Part shown: positions 43,785 through 53,210 of the stretch, piece after piece
Layout: each line of letters begins with the position of its first letter
Position numbering within the stretch: the first letter of the stretch is position 1
From: Bacillota bacterium
Lineage (GTDB): Bacteria; Bacillota; Proteinivoracia; UBA4975; VEMY01
Length of the DNA: 64,000 nt
Assembly: GCA_009711825.1 (NCBI GenBank)
Contig: VEMY01000004.1
Coordinates: 40,149-104,148, forward strand
Reading direction: 5' to 3'
Translations under genes and position numbers: made by a program
Notes under the pieces: model-generated
What the model saw: only the letters and a program-made list of their open reading frames with translations
Databases searched by the model: none
What the model was told of the DNA's origin: nothing

Positions 43785-44513
43785 ATGCGGGTGAGTACCA
43801 CAGATCTGCAGAATGCTCTCGGTAAGTACCTGGCCCTGACAGAGACGGAAGACATCATTGTCGTCAAGAACGGAAAGAGCGTTGCCAAGCTAATCCGCCA
43901 CACCGACCCGGACCATTTTCTCGTTCATGAGGAAGCAACAGGCTACAAGTCGTTTCGAAAAGTCAGCTATGAGGAATACATGGATTTGGTCAACTCGTCT
44001 GACCAGAGGTATGAGCTGATTGACGGTGAGATCTATCTTTTGGCCTCACCCAGTTTTAAACATCAGGTTATTGTTAATGAAATTGCGGTTTACTTTCATA
44101 ACTTCTTTAAAGACAAACCTTGCCGCTCATTAACAGCACCCCTGGATGTGCGGCTTTTCGGTCATGCAACCAAGTTCGAGGAGGACCCCAATGTGGTTCA
44201 GCCGGATGTGGTTGTGATATGCGATGAACACAAGGTAAGCGAGGACAGCAAGTATGAGGGTATACCCACATTGATAGTGGAGGTAATGTCTCCTTCCACC
44301 AAGGGTAAGGACATGGCCACCAAACTAAATCTTTACATGAAGAGCGGTGTTTCGGAATACTGGCTTGTCAACCCAGAGGCCAAAAATATAATCCAGTATG
44401 TCTTTAAGGAGCGCAAACCTGAGAGTATGGAGATGTTTAAAGTAGGAAGTACAGTCAGGTCTCCTGTCTTTGACGGCCTGGAACTGAAGGTGGAGGATAT
44501 ATTCGCTGCTTAG
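43785..44513 (+). CDS. Phd-like antitoxin head fused to Uma2 domain
   Basis: The predicted protein has 242 residues. ATG at 43785 lies 9 nt after GGAGG and is preferred to one at 43767 that precedes the site. Residues about 1-40 (MRVSTTDLQNALGKYLAL, IIVVKNGKSVAKL) look like a Phd/YefM DNA-binding antitoxin domain. The rest is a Uma2 domain with VQPDVVVICDE, LIVEVMSPSTKGKD and GVSEYWLVNPE. It thus swaps the helix-turn-helix head of its neighbours for an antitoxin head. It is probably in one transcript with the preceding Uma2 gene. Confidence 0.83.
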   Translation: MRVSTTDLQNALGKYLALTETEDIIVVKNGKSVAKLIRHTDPDHFLVHEEATGYKSFRKVSYEEYMDLVNSSDQRYELIDGEIYLLASPSFKHQVIVNEIAVYFHNFFKDKPCRSLTAPLDVRLFGHATKFEEDPNVVQPDVVVICDEHKVSEDSKYEGIPTLIVEVMSPSTKGKDMATKLNLYMKSGVSEYWLVNPEAKNIIQYVFKERKPESMEMFKVGSTVRSPVFDGLELKVEDIFAA

Positions 44514-44536
44514 AAGCCTTATCCATCTGAACACAA

Positions 44537-44560
44537 AAAAGCCTGGGCGACCAGGCTTTT
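44537..44560. terminator. Bidirectional terminator between convergent Uma2 genes
   Basis: AAAAGCCTGG and CCAGGCTTTT pair perfectly around four bases. Confidence 0.8.
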
Positions 44561-44619
44561 CTATATTCTGGGACAAATTTTAAATAAAGACATAAAAGGA
44601 GATTGCCAGGGAATCGGGT

Positions 44620-45372
44620 TCAGTTCTGCCATAAGTCTGCCAGCATAAATTTAAGCCCTGCAAAGTCTGGGTGCTCAACAACATCATCATTCAGCCCTGA
44701 TGCAGCCAGGATGTAAGCTCCATCCTGGAGCGCAAAGCATTCCAAGGACTTTTCTTCCGGGTCTACCAACCAGTAATGCTTCACTCCTGCTGCCTGGTAA
44801 ATCTGCCATTTTAGGACCCGATCCTTGCGGCGGCTGGACTCAGATATAATTTCAACTGCCAGAGTCGGGGCGCCATTTATCCGGTTTTCTTCAATTATAT
44901 TCTTCTGTGCACCGGCGACAAAGAGCAGATCGGGCTGAACGACCGTATAGTCTCCTAAGGTAACATCCAGGGGCGCAAAGAAGATCTCACCATCAGGGTG
45001 GACCTTTTTAAAATAGGAGTCGAGGAGTAGCAAAAGCTTACGCACAATCCGTTGATGAATCACCCTGGGCGACGGCTCTTTAATCAGTTGCCCGTTCAGT
45101 ACTTCGTAGCGAAAGCCCTGTTCATCGGGTAGTTTTAGGTAGTCCTGATATGTATATTTTTTGGCGTCAACCTGATACACCAGAGATTTTTCTTCGAGAG
45201 CTAAGTTAGACAGAGCAGTACTCACAGCCTGCAGGCTGTACCGGTATCCTTCCTTGCCCAACTTGACATACGGTATTTTCTCAGCCTTAGTATAGCTCCA
45301 GATTGTTTCTACAGATAAATCCAGAGCTTCCGCCAACACTTCGGCCGTAATCAGGGGGCTCTTGCCACCCAT
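44620..45372 (-). CDS. HTH-Uma2 family putative endonuclease
   Basis: The predicted protein has 250 residues. ATG at 45372 follows CTGGAGGTGATCTGT. The N-terminal helix-turn-helix (ITAEVLAEALDLSVETIWSY) and Uma2 motifs VQPDLLFVAG, LAVEIISESSRRKDRVLKW and GVKHYWLVDPE match the other copies. It is transcribed away from the HicBA-like module. It is more diverged from the 42993 copy than the decayed copy is, so the family here is not one recent amplification. Confidence 0.85.
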   Translation of the reverse strand: MGGKSPLITAEVLAEALDLSVETIWSYTKAEKIPYVKLGKEGYRYSLQAVSTALSNLALEEKSLVYQVDAKKYTYQDYLKLPDEQGFRYEVLNGQLIKEPSPRVIHQRIVRKLLLLLDSYFKKVHPDGEIFFAPLDVTLGDYTVVQPDLLFVAGAQKNIIEENRINGAPTLAVEIISESSRRKDRVLKWQIYQAAGVKHYWLVDPEEKSLECFALQDGAYILAASGLNDDVVEHPDFAGLKFMLADLWQN

Positions 45373-45391
45373 ACAGATCACCTCCAGGAAA

Positions 45392-45420
45392 ACTGTATCA
45401 CTCCTGCAAATAATAATCAA
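45392..45420 (-). promoter_or_regulatory. Promoter of the minus-strand HTH-Uma2 gene
   Basis: On the minus strand TTGATT and TACAGT are 17 bp apart, about 19 nt before the ATG. Confidence 0.65.
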
Positions 45421-45515
45421 CTAATATAAAGTAAACGTGTGTTGTTCTCTGGGGCTTCTGGACTTTAGTGGCAAATATATAGCGCTTTTAACCTCTTGTA
45501 ATACATTAGACCAGC

Positions 45516-45544
45516 TTGCGTACACTATGTACACAATGTATACT
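45516..45544 (+). promoter_or_regulatory. Promoter with embedded palindromic operator, HicBA-like module
   Basis: TTGCGT and TATACT are 17 bp apart. Between them lie overlapping inverted repeats, GTACA-CTA-TGTAC and GTACACAATGTATAC. An operator between -35 and -10 fits autorepression by the antitoxin. The implied transcript start is only a few bases before the GTG. Confidence 0.7.
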
Positions 45545-45557
45545 GGAGGTGGAGGGA

Positions 45558-46001
45558 GTGAAAATTCTTATGGATAGTGCCATCAATGCAACTGAAGTCA
45601 GGAAAAACTGGAGCAGTTTTTTGGATGAGGTAATCCGTAAGAGGCCCAAGATTGTGAAGCGCAATCGGGATTATGTCTTGGCAATGAGTATAGAACATCT
45701 ACAGGATTTGGTACAGGAGTGCAGGTTTATTGCTCATCTAGAACAGGACTCAGCTACGGGACACTGGATTGCTACGCTGCAGGGATTTGATCTAATCGCT
45801 TATTCAGAGAACAAAGAAGATGCACTTTTACAAATAGCAAACGAACTTATGGAATATGCCCATGAATATATCAATGAATTTGAGCTGTGGCATAATGCTC
45901 CCAATCGAAAACAGCACTTTCCCTATCTTGTCAAAGTAATGTTGCAAGATAATGCTCACCAGGTCAGGAATCTGATTCAATGCCCAGCTGGCGAGAATTA
46001 A
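45558..46001 (+). CDS. Hybrid antitoxin: Phd-like head plus HicB-like domain
   Basis: The predicted protein has 147 residues from GTG at 45558, and ATG at 45570 is an alternative start. Residues about 5-55 (INATEVRKNWSSFLDEVIRKRPKI, VKRNRDYVLAMS) resemble a Phd/YefM DNA-binding antitoxin domain. The rest (CRFIAHLEQDSATGHWIATLQ, then AYSENKEDALLQIANEL) resembles the HicB partial-RNase-H fold. The toxin gene overlaps its end by 22 nt. The usual HicB carries its DNA-binding part at the C-terminus as HTH or RHH, so the N-terminal Phd-like head is uncommon. Confidence 0.75.
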   Translation: MKILMDSAINATEVRKNWSSFLDEVIRKRPKIVKRNRDYVLAMSIEHLQDLVQECRFIAHLEQDSATGHWIATLQGFDLIAYSENKEDALLQIANELMEYAHEYINEFELWHNAPNRKQHFPYLVKVMLQDNAHQVRNLIQCPAGEN

Positions 46002-46198
46002 AGAGATTTTGTGAGCGCGATGGCTGGGAGCTTTATAAACATACAGACCATTATTACTATCGCAAACTTATGCCTGATGGCTTCATAAAGCGAACCAAGG
46101 TCTCCATGGGCAGTGGTGAGATTCCCTCTGTGCTATGGAAAAGGATTCTGCACAAACAGCTTATGGTGTCGATGGAATACTTCAACTCGAATAAATAA
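45980..46198 (+). CDS. HicA-like mRNA interferase toxin
   Basis: The 72-residue protein has the dsRBD-like HicA/YcfA pattern. A short N-terminal helix (SWRELKRFCERDGWELYK) is followed by HTDHYYYRKLM, whose histidine matches the catalytic His position, and a C-terminal helix. HicA cuts mRNA and tmRNA independently of ribosomes. It starts inside the antitoxin gene, so translation is coupled. The antitoxin-first order is the reverse of the commonest hicAB order. Confidence 0.78.
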   Translation: MPSWRELKRFCERDGWELYKHTDHYYYRKLMPDGFIKRTKVSMGSGEIPSVLWKRILHKQLMVSMEYFNSNK

Positions 46199-46205
46199 AG
46201 CTCAA

Positions 46206-46239
46206 GAACAGCGCCTGTTTCCAGGTGCTGTTCGTTTTG
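46206..46239 (+). terminator. Terminator of the HicBA-like module
   Basis: GAACAGCGCCTG and CAGGTGCTGTTC form a 12-bp stem with one G-T pair, followed by GTTTTGG. Confidence 0.72.
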
Positions 46240-46297
46240 GCTTTAGGCGTTGTGAGGGAATTATGTGCCAGCAAAAGAAATTAAATTTTTATTAGAA

Positions 46298-46377
46298 ACG
46301 TGTTCCTTACGCTTGCAGGACTATCCCGGCTGAAATTGAATTATTACAAGATGGCCCAAGAAACATTCGAAACACGT
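46298..46377. promoter_or_regulatory. Long-spaced inverted repeat upstream of the Wadjet operon
   Basis: GAAACGTGTTC near 46295 and CGAAACACGTG near 46369 contain inverted ACGTGTT/AACACGT arms about 66 bp apart, just before jetA. They could be paired operator half-sites controlling the operon. No regulator gene is evident beside it. No strong promoter hexamers were seen. Confidence 0.35.
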
Positions 46378-46406
46378 GCAGTGTCTATCTATAGCGAGGT
46401 GTAGCA

Positions 46407-47876
46407 ATGGATGATAAGCGCTTAAACCCAATAATTGAGACCAGTTACCTGACAGCCAGTAACGCCTGGCGTTATCGTATGATACTTCGTTATTTCTTTA
46501 TCCAGCACGAGAGTATGCGCCATTTTATCTTACCCGGAGAAATCCACGCATATCTTCGTGATATTCCGCACTTCGCCGACTATAGCGAGGAGCAGCTCCA
46601 ACAGGATTTACAGCAGCTAACTGAGTGGAAAAACATAATTGCCCGCCAGGAAACTTCCCGTGTATCTACCATCGAAGAATTCAAGAAGAAACGCTTTCGC
46701 TACCAGGCCAGCCCCTACACGATCGAGATCGAGCGGATGGTCCGCCGCTTGGAAAACCTGGGGGAATCCTTTGGCGGCTCCCTGGAGCGAACCTTATTTG
46801 ATCGGCTGCTTGCAGCCCTTAACCGCTTCTTGGAAGCAGATGGCGAGATCAACAAGGAAGAGCTTAACGCACTATGGGAAGATATTTTCGATTCCTTCCG
46901 TAAGCTGACAGACAATGCCACCGATTACCTGGCTCATCTGCATAGCGAAAAGGTCGAAGAGCTGATGATGACGGAGGCCTTTTTAGCATATAAAGAGGCT
47001 TTGAGCGATTATCTGCGCAATTTTGTAACCGCCATGCAGCGGGCTTCTCTGAAAATCCAAACCACCTTAGACGCTGCCGATGATCAGTACCTTATTGATG
47101 CATGCCAGCGGCTGGCCGATTACCAGTTATCCATCCCCCGCCTGGATGGGGCTCCCGATCGCCTGGAGCTGATTGCAAAGTATCACCGCCAATGGGATAA
47201 TTTGCAGGTCTGGTTTGTCGGTGGCGAGGGCCGCACCAGCGATCTATATCTCATGCAAACCGCAACCCACGAGGCGATTAGGAGAATCACCCGTTTTGCC
47301 CAGAGGTTGGGTGAGCGCCATCATAACCACAAGAGTCGGCGCAAAGATTACCAGGAGCTGGCCCGGCGCTTTGCCGCCTGTTCCGATTTGGACGCGGCCC
47401 ACCGCTTGTCCGCCTGTGTATTCGGGCTGGCCAACACCCGCCATATCTATGCCCCGGTTAAGGATACCGAAGATATTTATGCTGAAGTCTGGGACCGTGC
47501 CGCGACCAAACTTACTGTGCGCCCCATGGTCAAGAACTATCGGCTCAAGACCCGGACCAATGCTGTCCGAGATAACCGGGAGCAAAAAGCGGCGATGCTG
47601 GCCGAGCACTTAGCGCAAAAGCAGACAGAGAACCAGCTACTAGATAGTTTAATTGATGACGGCCGCATCGAGTTGGAAGGACTAGGGATAATTGAACCGT
47701 ATGTGCGAAAAACCCTGCTGGTCTGGATTAGCCGTTGTCTGGCTGTGCCCACCCTCACCACCAAAACAGAAACCGGCCGCAGCGTAAAACTGCACACCAA
47801 ATCTGGCCGCGTTATCCTCCGAGCAACCGACGGCAACCTGGATATGCCCAACTATACACTGGAAATTACGGAGTGA
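46407..47876 (+). CDS. jetA: Wadjet component JetA (DUF2397/TIGR02677)
   Basis: The 489-residue protein belongs to the DUF2397 family, recognised by WRYRMILRYFFIQHE near the start, the conserved helical middle (RRKDYQELARRF) and its position as first gene of a four-gene set. In Wadjet systems JetA is the kleisin-like subunit bridging the SMC-type JetC heads. The complex extrudes loops of circular plasmid DNA and lets JetD cut it. GAGGTG precedes the ATG. The following gene begins four bases after its stop. Confidence 0.9.
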   Translation: MDDKRLNPIIETSYLTASNAWRYRMILRYFFIQHESMRHFILPGEIHAYLRDIPHFADYSEEQLQQDLQQLTEWKNIIARQETSRVSTIEEFKKKRFRYQASPYTIEIERMVRRLENLGESFGGSLERTLFDRLLAALNRFLEADGEINKEELNALWEDIFDSFRKLTDNATDYLAHLHSEKVEELMMTEAFLAYKEALSDYLRNFVTAMQRASLKIQTTLDAADDQYLIDACQRLADYQLSIPRLDGAPDRLELIAKYHRQWDNLQVWFVGGEGRTSDLYLMQTATHEAIRRITRFAQRLGERHHNHKSRRKDYQELARRFAACSDLDAAHRLSACVFGLANTRHIYAPVKDTEDIYAEVWDRAATKLTVRPMVKNYRLKTRTNAVRDNREQKAAMLAEHLAQKQTENQLLDSLIDDGRIELEGLGIIEPYVRKTLLVWISRCLAVPTLTTKTETGRSVKLHTKSGRVILRATDGNLDMPNYTLEITE

Positions 47877-47880
47877 AAAT

Positions 47881-49062
47881 ATGGAACAACAAATCAAACC
47901 TATAGCCGCTTTCGACGATGTTGCCCTGGAGGCCGCTTCGGATCTGCTGGAGCAGTTCTGGATATTGAGGGATAAAGAACCGGAGAAATATTTGCAGATA
48001 CGCAATCGGGAACGGGCGCTAAGGACCTGGTTTATGGAGAAGACAGGTATGCGCCTGGTGGTTCACCGCTATTTTGCCAAGCTGGAGAAGATACCGGTGG
48101 TTCCATCTCCCTGGATGGGAATAGCGGAATTCCTGCACAAACGGGACTATGTACTGTTCTGTGGTCTGCTGGCCTTTTTGGAAGGCAAGGCGGTGGACGA
48201 GCAATTTTTGCTTTCCGGCCTCTGCGAAGATCTCATCAGTGATTATCCAGGCCCCGAAAGTCTGGACTGGGTGAATTACGAACACCGCAAGTCCCTGATT
48301 CGGGTGCTGCGCCATGCCACTAATTTGGGCGTCCTCCATGTGGTGGAGGGAGAGATAGAGCAGTTTGGCGCCGGCGAAGTCGAGGTCTTGTATGAGGTGC
48401 CGGTAACCGCCCGTTACTTTATGCGCTCATACCACCGGGAGCTGGCAACTATGAAAACTATGGAAGCTATCCTGGAGGCCGAATGGCCAGAGGACCAAAC
48501 CATCCGCCGCCGCAATCGCATCTACCGCCGTCTGCTTCTGGAGCCGGTTATGTACAGTAGTGGCGCAAACGACCCGGATTTCCTCTATCTTCGCAATCAG
48601 CGTAACCGCATCCGGGAGGATATAGAAAACAACTTTGAACTACAGTTCGAACTCTATAACAACGCTGCCCTTTTGTCCCTGCCGGAGCGCCGGGCAAAGT
48701 TCCATCACTTTCCGGACAATCGCGCCATATCTGGTATTGCCCTGCAATTCGCCGGCCTGGCCAGGGAAATCCGGGAACAGGAAGACATCCCCCTGCAATA
48801 TGACGGCAGCATCAGCCTGCCCAAGTCGGAGTTTTCCCGCTGGGTGGGCATTTGCCGCGAGCGATTCAGCCATGGCTGGTCCAAGCTTTATAGGGAAGCA
48901 GATACAAACTTGGTTGTCCGGGACTTGCTTAACCTGCTTAAGGAATGGCAGATGGCGGACCAGGACCCCGAAACAGGCATAATTTCACTGCTGCCGCTGC
49001 TGGCCCGCACCAGAGGGGAATACCCGCCGGATTATACGGGGGAGGAGAAAACAAATGACTGA
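47881..49062 (+). CDS. jetB: Wadjet component JetB (DUF2398/TIGR02678)
   Basis: The 393-residue protein corresponds to the DUF2398 family, with ERALRTWFMEKTGMRLVVHR near 45 and YDGSISLPKSEFSRWV near 310. JetB proteins are KITE-like winged-helix subunits that dimerise on the JetA kleisin. The stop overlaps the JetC start by 8 nt, which points to coupled translation of a stoichiometric complex. Confidence 0.9.
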   Translation: MEQQIKPIAAFDDVALEAASDLLEQFWILRDKEPEKYLQIRNRERALRTWFMEKTGMRLVVHRYFAKLEKIPVVPSPWMGIAEFLHKRDYVLFCGLLAFLEGKAVDEQFLLSGLCEDLISDYPGPESLDWVNYEHRKSLIRVLRHATNLGVLHVVEGEIEQFGAGEVEVLYEVPVTARYFMRSYHRELATMKTMEAILEAEWPEDQTIRRRNRIYRRLLLEPVMYSSGANDPDFLYLRNQRNRIREDIENNFELQFELYNNAALLSLPERRAKFHHFPDNRAISGIALQFAGLAREIREQEDIPLQYDGSISLPKSEFSRWVGICRERFSHGWSKLYREADTNLVVRDLLNLLKEWQMADQDPETGIISLLPLLARTRGEYPPDYTGEEKTND

Positions 49063-52000
49063 GAAACTGCAATTAAACCGAGCCGGCTTGCTAAACTTCT
49101 GGTACTATGACAATGAAATATTTGAGTTCTCGGACGGCAAACTGTTGCTCCGGGGCAGCAATGGCTCAGGCAAGTCGGTTACTATGCAAAGCTTAATACC
49201 TGTACTCTTGGACGGGCGTAAAAGCCCTGACCGCCTGGATCCGTTTGGCTCTAAGGCCCGCAAAATGGAAGACTACCTGCTGGGCGAGCCGGGCGTCAGC
49301 ACCATTGAAGAGCGCACCGGCTACCTGTGGCTGGAATACCTGCGCCCGGGCAGTAACCGCGCCATAACCACCGGCATCGGACTTCGGGCAAGACGGGGCA
49401 GTACCATGGACTTTTGGGGTTTTGTCATCACAGATAACCGCCGCATCGGCCTGAACTTCGAATTGCATAAGCAGGAATACGATCCCGGCGAGGGCAAAGA
49501 AGTAATGGTTCCCTTAAGTCGCCGCGAGCTCACCAACCGCCTGGAAAGCGGCGGCGCGGTGGTCCGGGGACAGCGGGAATATATGGAGCTGGTAAACCGC
49601 CATGTCTTTGGTTTCCAAGCGCTGGATTCATTCGAGGACCTGATTAAACTCTTGATTCAGCTACGCAGTCCCAAGCTATCCAAAGATTTTAAGCCGACTG
49701 TTATCTATGAAATCCTCAATGAGTCCATACCGCCGCTAGCTGACGATGAACTGCGTTCACTTACTGAAACAATCGAGAATATGGACCATATCCGCCAGCA
49801 GTTAGAGCAGCTGGAACGGGACAATAAGTCATTAAAAAAACTCTGCACTGCCTATGATAACTACAACAACTTTCTGCTGGCGGAAAAGGCCCGGGGCAGC
49901 TTGGGTGCAAGCGCCCTCAAAAAACGCATTACTGAAGAGAAAGAAAACCAGGCGCAGGCGATTGAGAGCCAGCGCCAAGAGCTGGAGCAAACCCGACACC
50001 GGCATCAGCGGCTAAAAGAGGAAGAAGAGGTGCTCAGCGCTGAACATGAGAGTCTGAAAGAACACGATGTCTTCAAGGCTGAGGAGCAGCGCCGGGACGC
50101 AGATAATCGCCGCAAGCAGCAAATAGAAACAAGGAAACAGAAGGACGGAGAGCTTACTAAGAAGGTGTCCCGGGAGGGACAACTGGAGCAAATCTTGCAA
50201 AGGAAGCAGGCCGAACAAGATGAAATCGAAGGGAAGATCGCAGACTTATTAGATAATCTAGATGAAACTGGCGAGGAGACGGCCTTCGCAGCCCATGCTG
50301 AGCTGGCCGGGGACTACCGGCGTCGCAATCAAGATTATCATTTTGGTATCTGGAAACAGGAGGTCGCCGACCACAGCAACCGACTGAGCAAACTGATTCA
50401 GGCGGCTCGTGAACTTACCCATGCTCAACAACGCCACCAACAGGCTGACCGAGAGCATGCCGACGCCAGCAGGCGCCTCGACGATAAACTCCGGGAGCAA
50501 AAGAAAATGGATGGGCAACTAGATGCGGCCAAAGAACAATATATCGAGAACTTCCATCGTTGGAGCAGTGCCACCACCGAACTGGAGATAACTGGTGCCG
50601 AGAAGCAGCTGGTAACCCAGCGCCTGGTAGATATGTTCGAAGTGCACCAAGCTGAGTCCGTATACCAGCCTGTGGTCTCTGCCCGGGAACGGCGCCAGGC
50701 CACATTTGCCGAGGCGCTGGGCAATGTTGCCGCGAACCTAAAACGAAAGCAAGCAGAAATTGAGGAGAAGGAACAGGAAATTCAGGATTGGAAGAACCAA
50801 GCCGACCCCGAACCCAGCCGCCACCCAGATACTCAGCTCGCCCGGGAGAAGCTTGAAGCCGAGAGCATACCCTGGCTGCCATTTTATGCGGCGGTGGAAT
50901 TCAAGCAAGCTGTCAGCGAAGAAAAACGGGAACGGCTGGAGGCGGCGATTACCCAGGCCGGCCTGCTTGATGCCCTGATTGTTCCTGCTGAACACCTGTC
51001 CGCCCTCAAGGGGAGCGACAAGGTGATTATTCCCAATCCCCGACTGATGGAGCACACCCTTGCAGATCTGCTGGAGCCGGTGTCCGGCAATGGCGTGGAG
51101 ACAGAGACAATTGCCGATGTCCTCGCCAGCATTCTGGTGGATACCAGTCAGCTGGATGCGGGCCAGATTACCATCGATTCCCAGGGTAATTACCGAATTG
51201 CCCTGATCAGCGGCCAGGCCCCCCGGGAAAAATCTTCCCGCTATATTGGCAGGGAGGCCCGTCGTCGCTATCGTCAGCAAGTGATTGCTGAGCTGACCGA
51301 TCAACTGGCCGCACTCAAGCGCGATCACTTTGCGCTCACCAAGGAAAAGGATGCCCTCCACCAGCGGGAGGCGGTTCTCTGGGAAGAATACAGCGCTATG
51401 CCCTCTCTCGATGCCCTGAAAACAATCTGTTCCGACATGCTCAAGTTACGAGAACAGTTGCAGGTTCGGCGGGAAGATGCAGAGGAAAAACAAAACCGCC
51501 TAGATGAGGCCCATAAGCACCTGCTCAGTGTCCGGCGACAGCTTCAGACGCTAGCTGTTGAATTGAACCTGCCCCAGTCTGAGGAGGCTTATACCCGGGC
51601 CCACTCCCAGTTCCAGGACTATGCCCGCTGGCTAAACGAGTTGGAGTTGAACCATAACAATCTCCACCATACCATTGAACTAATTGCCAGCAGGCAACAG
51701 GAGTTGGATACCCTCCGGGAGGATGTCGATGCACTCCGGGGTGAGTTGAACGTCATTGACAGCACAATCCGCAAACTGGACATGGAAATTGAACAGGTTG
51801 ACCAGCGACTTAAGGAAATGGGCGCCGACGATATCCGCCGCCGCATCCGTGAACTGAGCGACCGGCTGGAACAATTACCTGGGGAAATAGACCAGTGCTA
51901 CAAAAAGACTGTTCATTTAGACAGAGATATCCAGGATGGCGCCAAAAACCTGGAGACCCTAACCGCCCGCCTTGCCGTGGCTAGCGAGATTGAGCAGTGT

Positions 52001-53191
52001 TGGCAGCAGCTGTTGGCCCAGGAGCTCCGCATCACTGACCGCAGCGAACAAGATCCTGAAGCCGCGGCCAAAGAGATTAATAAAGAGCTGGGGCACCTGC
52101 TACAGCAGACCGACCGGGATAAAGTCTATATCCGCCTCAACCAGACCTATTTCCAAGAGCAACAGATTCTTATCGAATACCGGCCGCTCATGAGCATACA
52201 TGAGCTGGGGGCCGAACTGCCGGAGGTAGGCGATCAACAGGACTGGGCCTCCCCCTATTTATCTGCCCTTAAGCAGGTTCGATCCAGATACAATGTCGTC
52301 CTGGAATATGGCGGCCGCCACACAACTGCCCGGGCGGTCATGGAACAGATGGAAAAGGACATCGAAATCCAACAGCAGCTCCTCAGCGAAAAGGACCGGG
52401 AGCTCTACGAGGAGATAATCCTCCACAGCGTCGGCGACATTATCCGCAAGCGCATCAGCCGTGCTGAGCAGTGGGTAAAGAAAATTAACGATCTAATGGA
52501 GCAAAGGGATACCTCCAGCGGTCTTACCTTCTCCCTGCGCTGGAAACCCCGCTCCGCCGAACAGGAAGATGAGCTGGACACCAAAGAGCTGGTGGAGCTT
52601 TTGCGCAAGGACCCCAATATCCTCAAAGAGCAGGACATGCAGGATATATCCCGCCATTTCCGGGTGAAAATAGAGCGGGCCAAGGCCGAACTCTCCGAGC
52701 GGGAAAGGGGAGATACCTTCCATTCAATTGTCCGGGAACTTTTGGACTATCGGCAATGGTTTGCATTCCAACTATTTTACCGGCGGGAAAACGAACAGAA
52801 GCGAGAATTGACCGACCGGGTGTTCTTTACTTTCAGCGGCGGCGAGAAGGCCATGGCCATGTACATTCCTTTGTTCTCCGCCGCCTACTCCCGTTACCAG
52901 GAGGCCAGACCCGACGCCCCGCACATTATCTCCCTGGATGAGGCTTTTGCCGGGGTAGACGAGACCAATATCCGCGATATGTTTGACCTGGTGGAACAAC
53001 TGGGCTTTAATTACATCATCAACTCCCAGAACCTGTGGGGAGACTACGATACGGCCAACAACCTGGCAATCGCAGAACTTGTTCGGCCCAAAAATGCGCC
53101 CTGGGTGACTGTAATCCGTTACCACTGGGATGGCCAGGTCCGGAGCTTGAAGACCGAATCCAGTGAAGCGGCTGTGACCAAAGACAACTGA
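49055..53191 (+). CDS. jetC: Wadjet component JetC, SMC-like ATPase (TIGR02680)
   Basis: The 1378-residue SMC-like ATPase has Walker A GSNGSGKS at 34-41, long coiled-coil arms (about 230-580 and 760-1130) rich in Glu, Gln and Arg, a central hinge-like region, and C-terminal signature FSGGEKAMAM with Walker B IISLDEAFAGVD. The architecture matches the loop-extruding motor of Wadjet (MukB/SMC-like). ATP hydrolysis would drive DNA loop extrusion to test the length and topology of circular DNA. No frame disruption is seen, so the system looks functional. Confidence 0.93.
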   Translation: MTEKLQLNRAGLLNFWYYDNEIFEFSDGKLLLRGSNGSGKSVTMQSLIPVLLDGRKSPDRLDPFGSKARKMEDYLLGEPGVSTIEERTGYLWLEYLRPGSNRAITTGIGLRARRGSTMDFWGFVITDNRRIGLNFELHKQEYDPGEGKEVMVPLSRRELTNRLESGGAVVRGQREYMELVNRHVFGFQALDSFEDLIKLLIQLRSPKLSKDFKPTVIYEILNESIPPLADDELRSLTETIENMDHIRQQLEQLERDNKSLKKLCTAYDNYNNFLLAEKARGSLGASALKKRITEEKENQAQAIESQRQELEQTRHRHQRLKEEEEVLSAEHESLKEHDVFKAEEQRRDADNRRKQQIETRKQKDGELTKKVSREGQLEQILQRKQAEQDEIEGKIADLLDNLDETGEETAFAAHAELAGDYRRRNQDYHFGIWKQEVADHSNRLSKLIQAARELTHAQQRHQQADREHADASRRLDDKLREQKKMDGQLDAAKEQYIENFHRWSSATTELEITGAEKQLVTQRLVDMFEVHQAESVYQPVVSARERRQATFAEALGNVAANLKRKQAEIEEKEQEIQDWKNQADPEPSRHPDTQLAREKLEAESIPWLPFYAAVEFKQAVSEEKRERLEAAITQAGLLDALIVPAEHLSALKGSDKVIIPNPRLMEHTLADLLEPVSGNGVETETIADVLASILVDTSQLDAGQITIDSQGNYRIALISGQAPREKSSRYIGREARRRYRQQVIAELTDQLAALKRDHFALTKEKDALHQREAVLWEEYSAMPSLDALKTICSDMLKLREQLQVRREDAEEKQNRLDEAHKHLLSVRRQLQTLAVELNLPQSEEAYTRAHSQFQDYARWLNELELNHNNLHHTIELIASRQQELDTLREDVDALRGELNVIDSTIRKLDMEIEQVDQRLKEMGADDIRRRIRELSDRLEQLPGEIDQCYKKTVHLDRDIQDGAKNLETLTARLAVASEIEQCWQQLLAQELRITDRSEQDPEAAAKEINKELGHLLQQTDRDKVYIRLNQTYFQEQQILIEYRPLMSIHELGAELPEVGDQQDWASPYLSALKQVRSRYNVVLEYGGRHTTARAVMEQMEKDIEIQQQLLSEKDRELYEEIILHSVGDIIRKRISRAEQWVKKINDLMEQRDTSSGLTFSLRWKPRSAEQEDELDTKELVELLRKDPNILKEQDMQDISRHFRVKIERAKAELSERERGDTFHSIVRELLDYRQWFAFQLFYRRENEQKRELTDRVFFTFSGGEKAMAMYIPLFSAAYSRYQEARPDAPHIISLDEAFAGVDETNIRDMFDLVEQLGFNYIINSQNLWGDYDTANNLAIAELVRPKNAPWVTVIRYHWDGQVRSLKTESSEAAVTKDN

Positions 53192-53210
53192 TAGCAGGGA
53201 GGTGTGGCTT

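Noticed and set aside
49055..53191. Rad50/SbcC as identity of the large SMC-like ATPase
   Set aside because: The neighbours are DUF2397, DUF2398 and DUF2399 proteins rather than SbcD, which fixes it as JetC.
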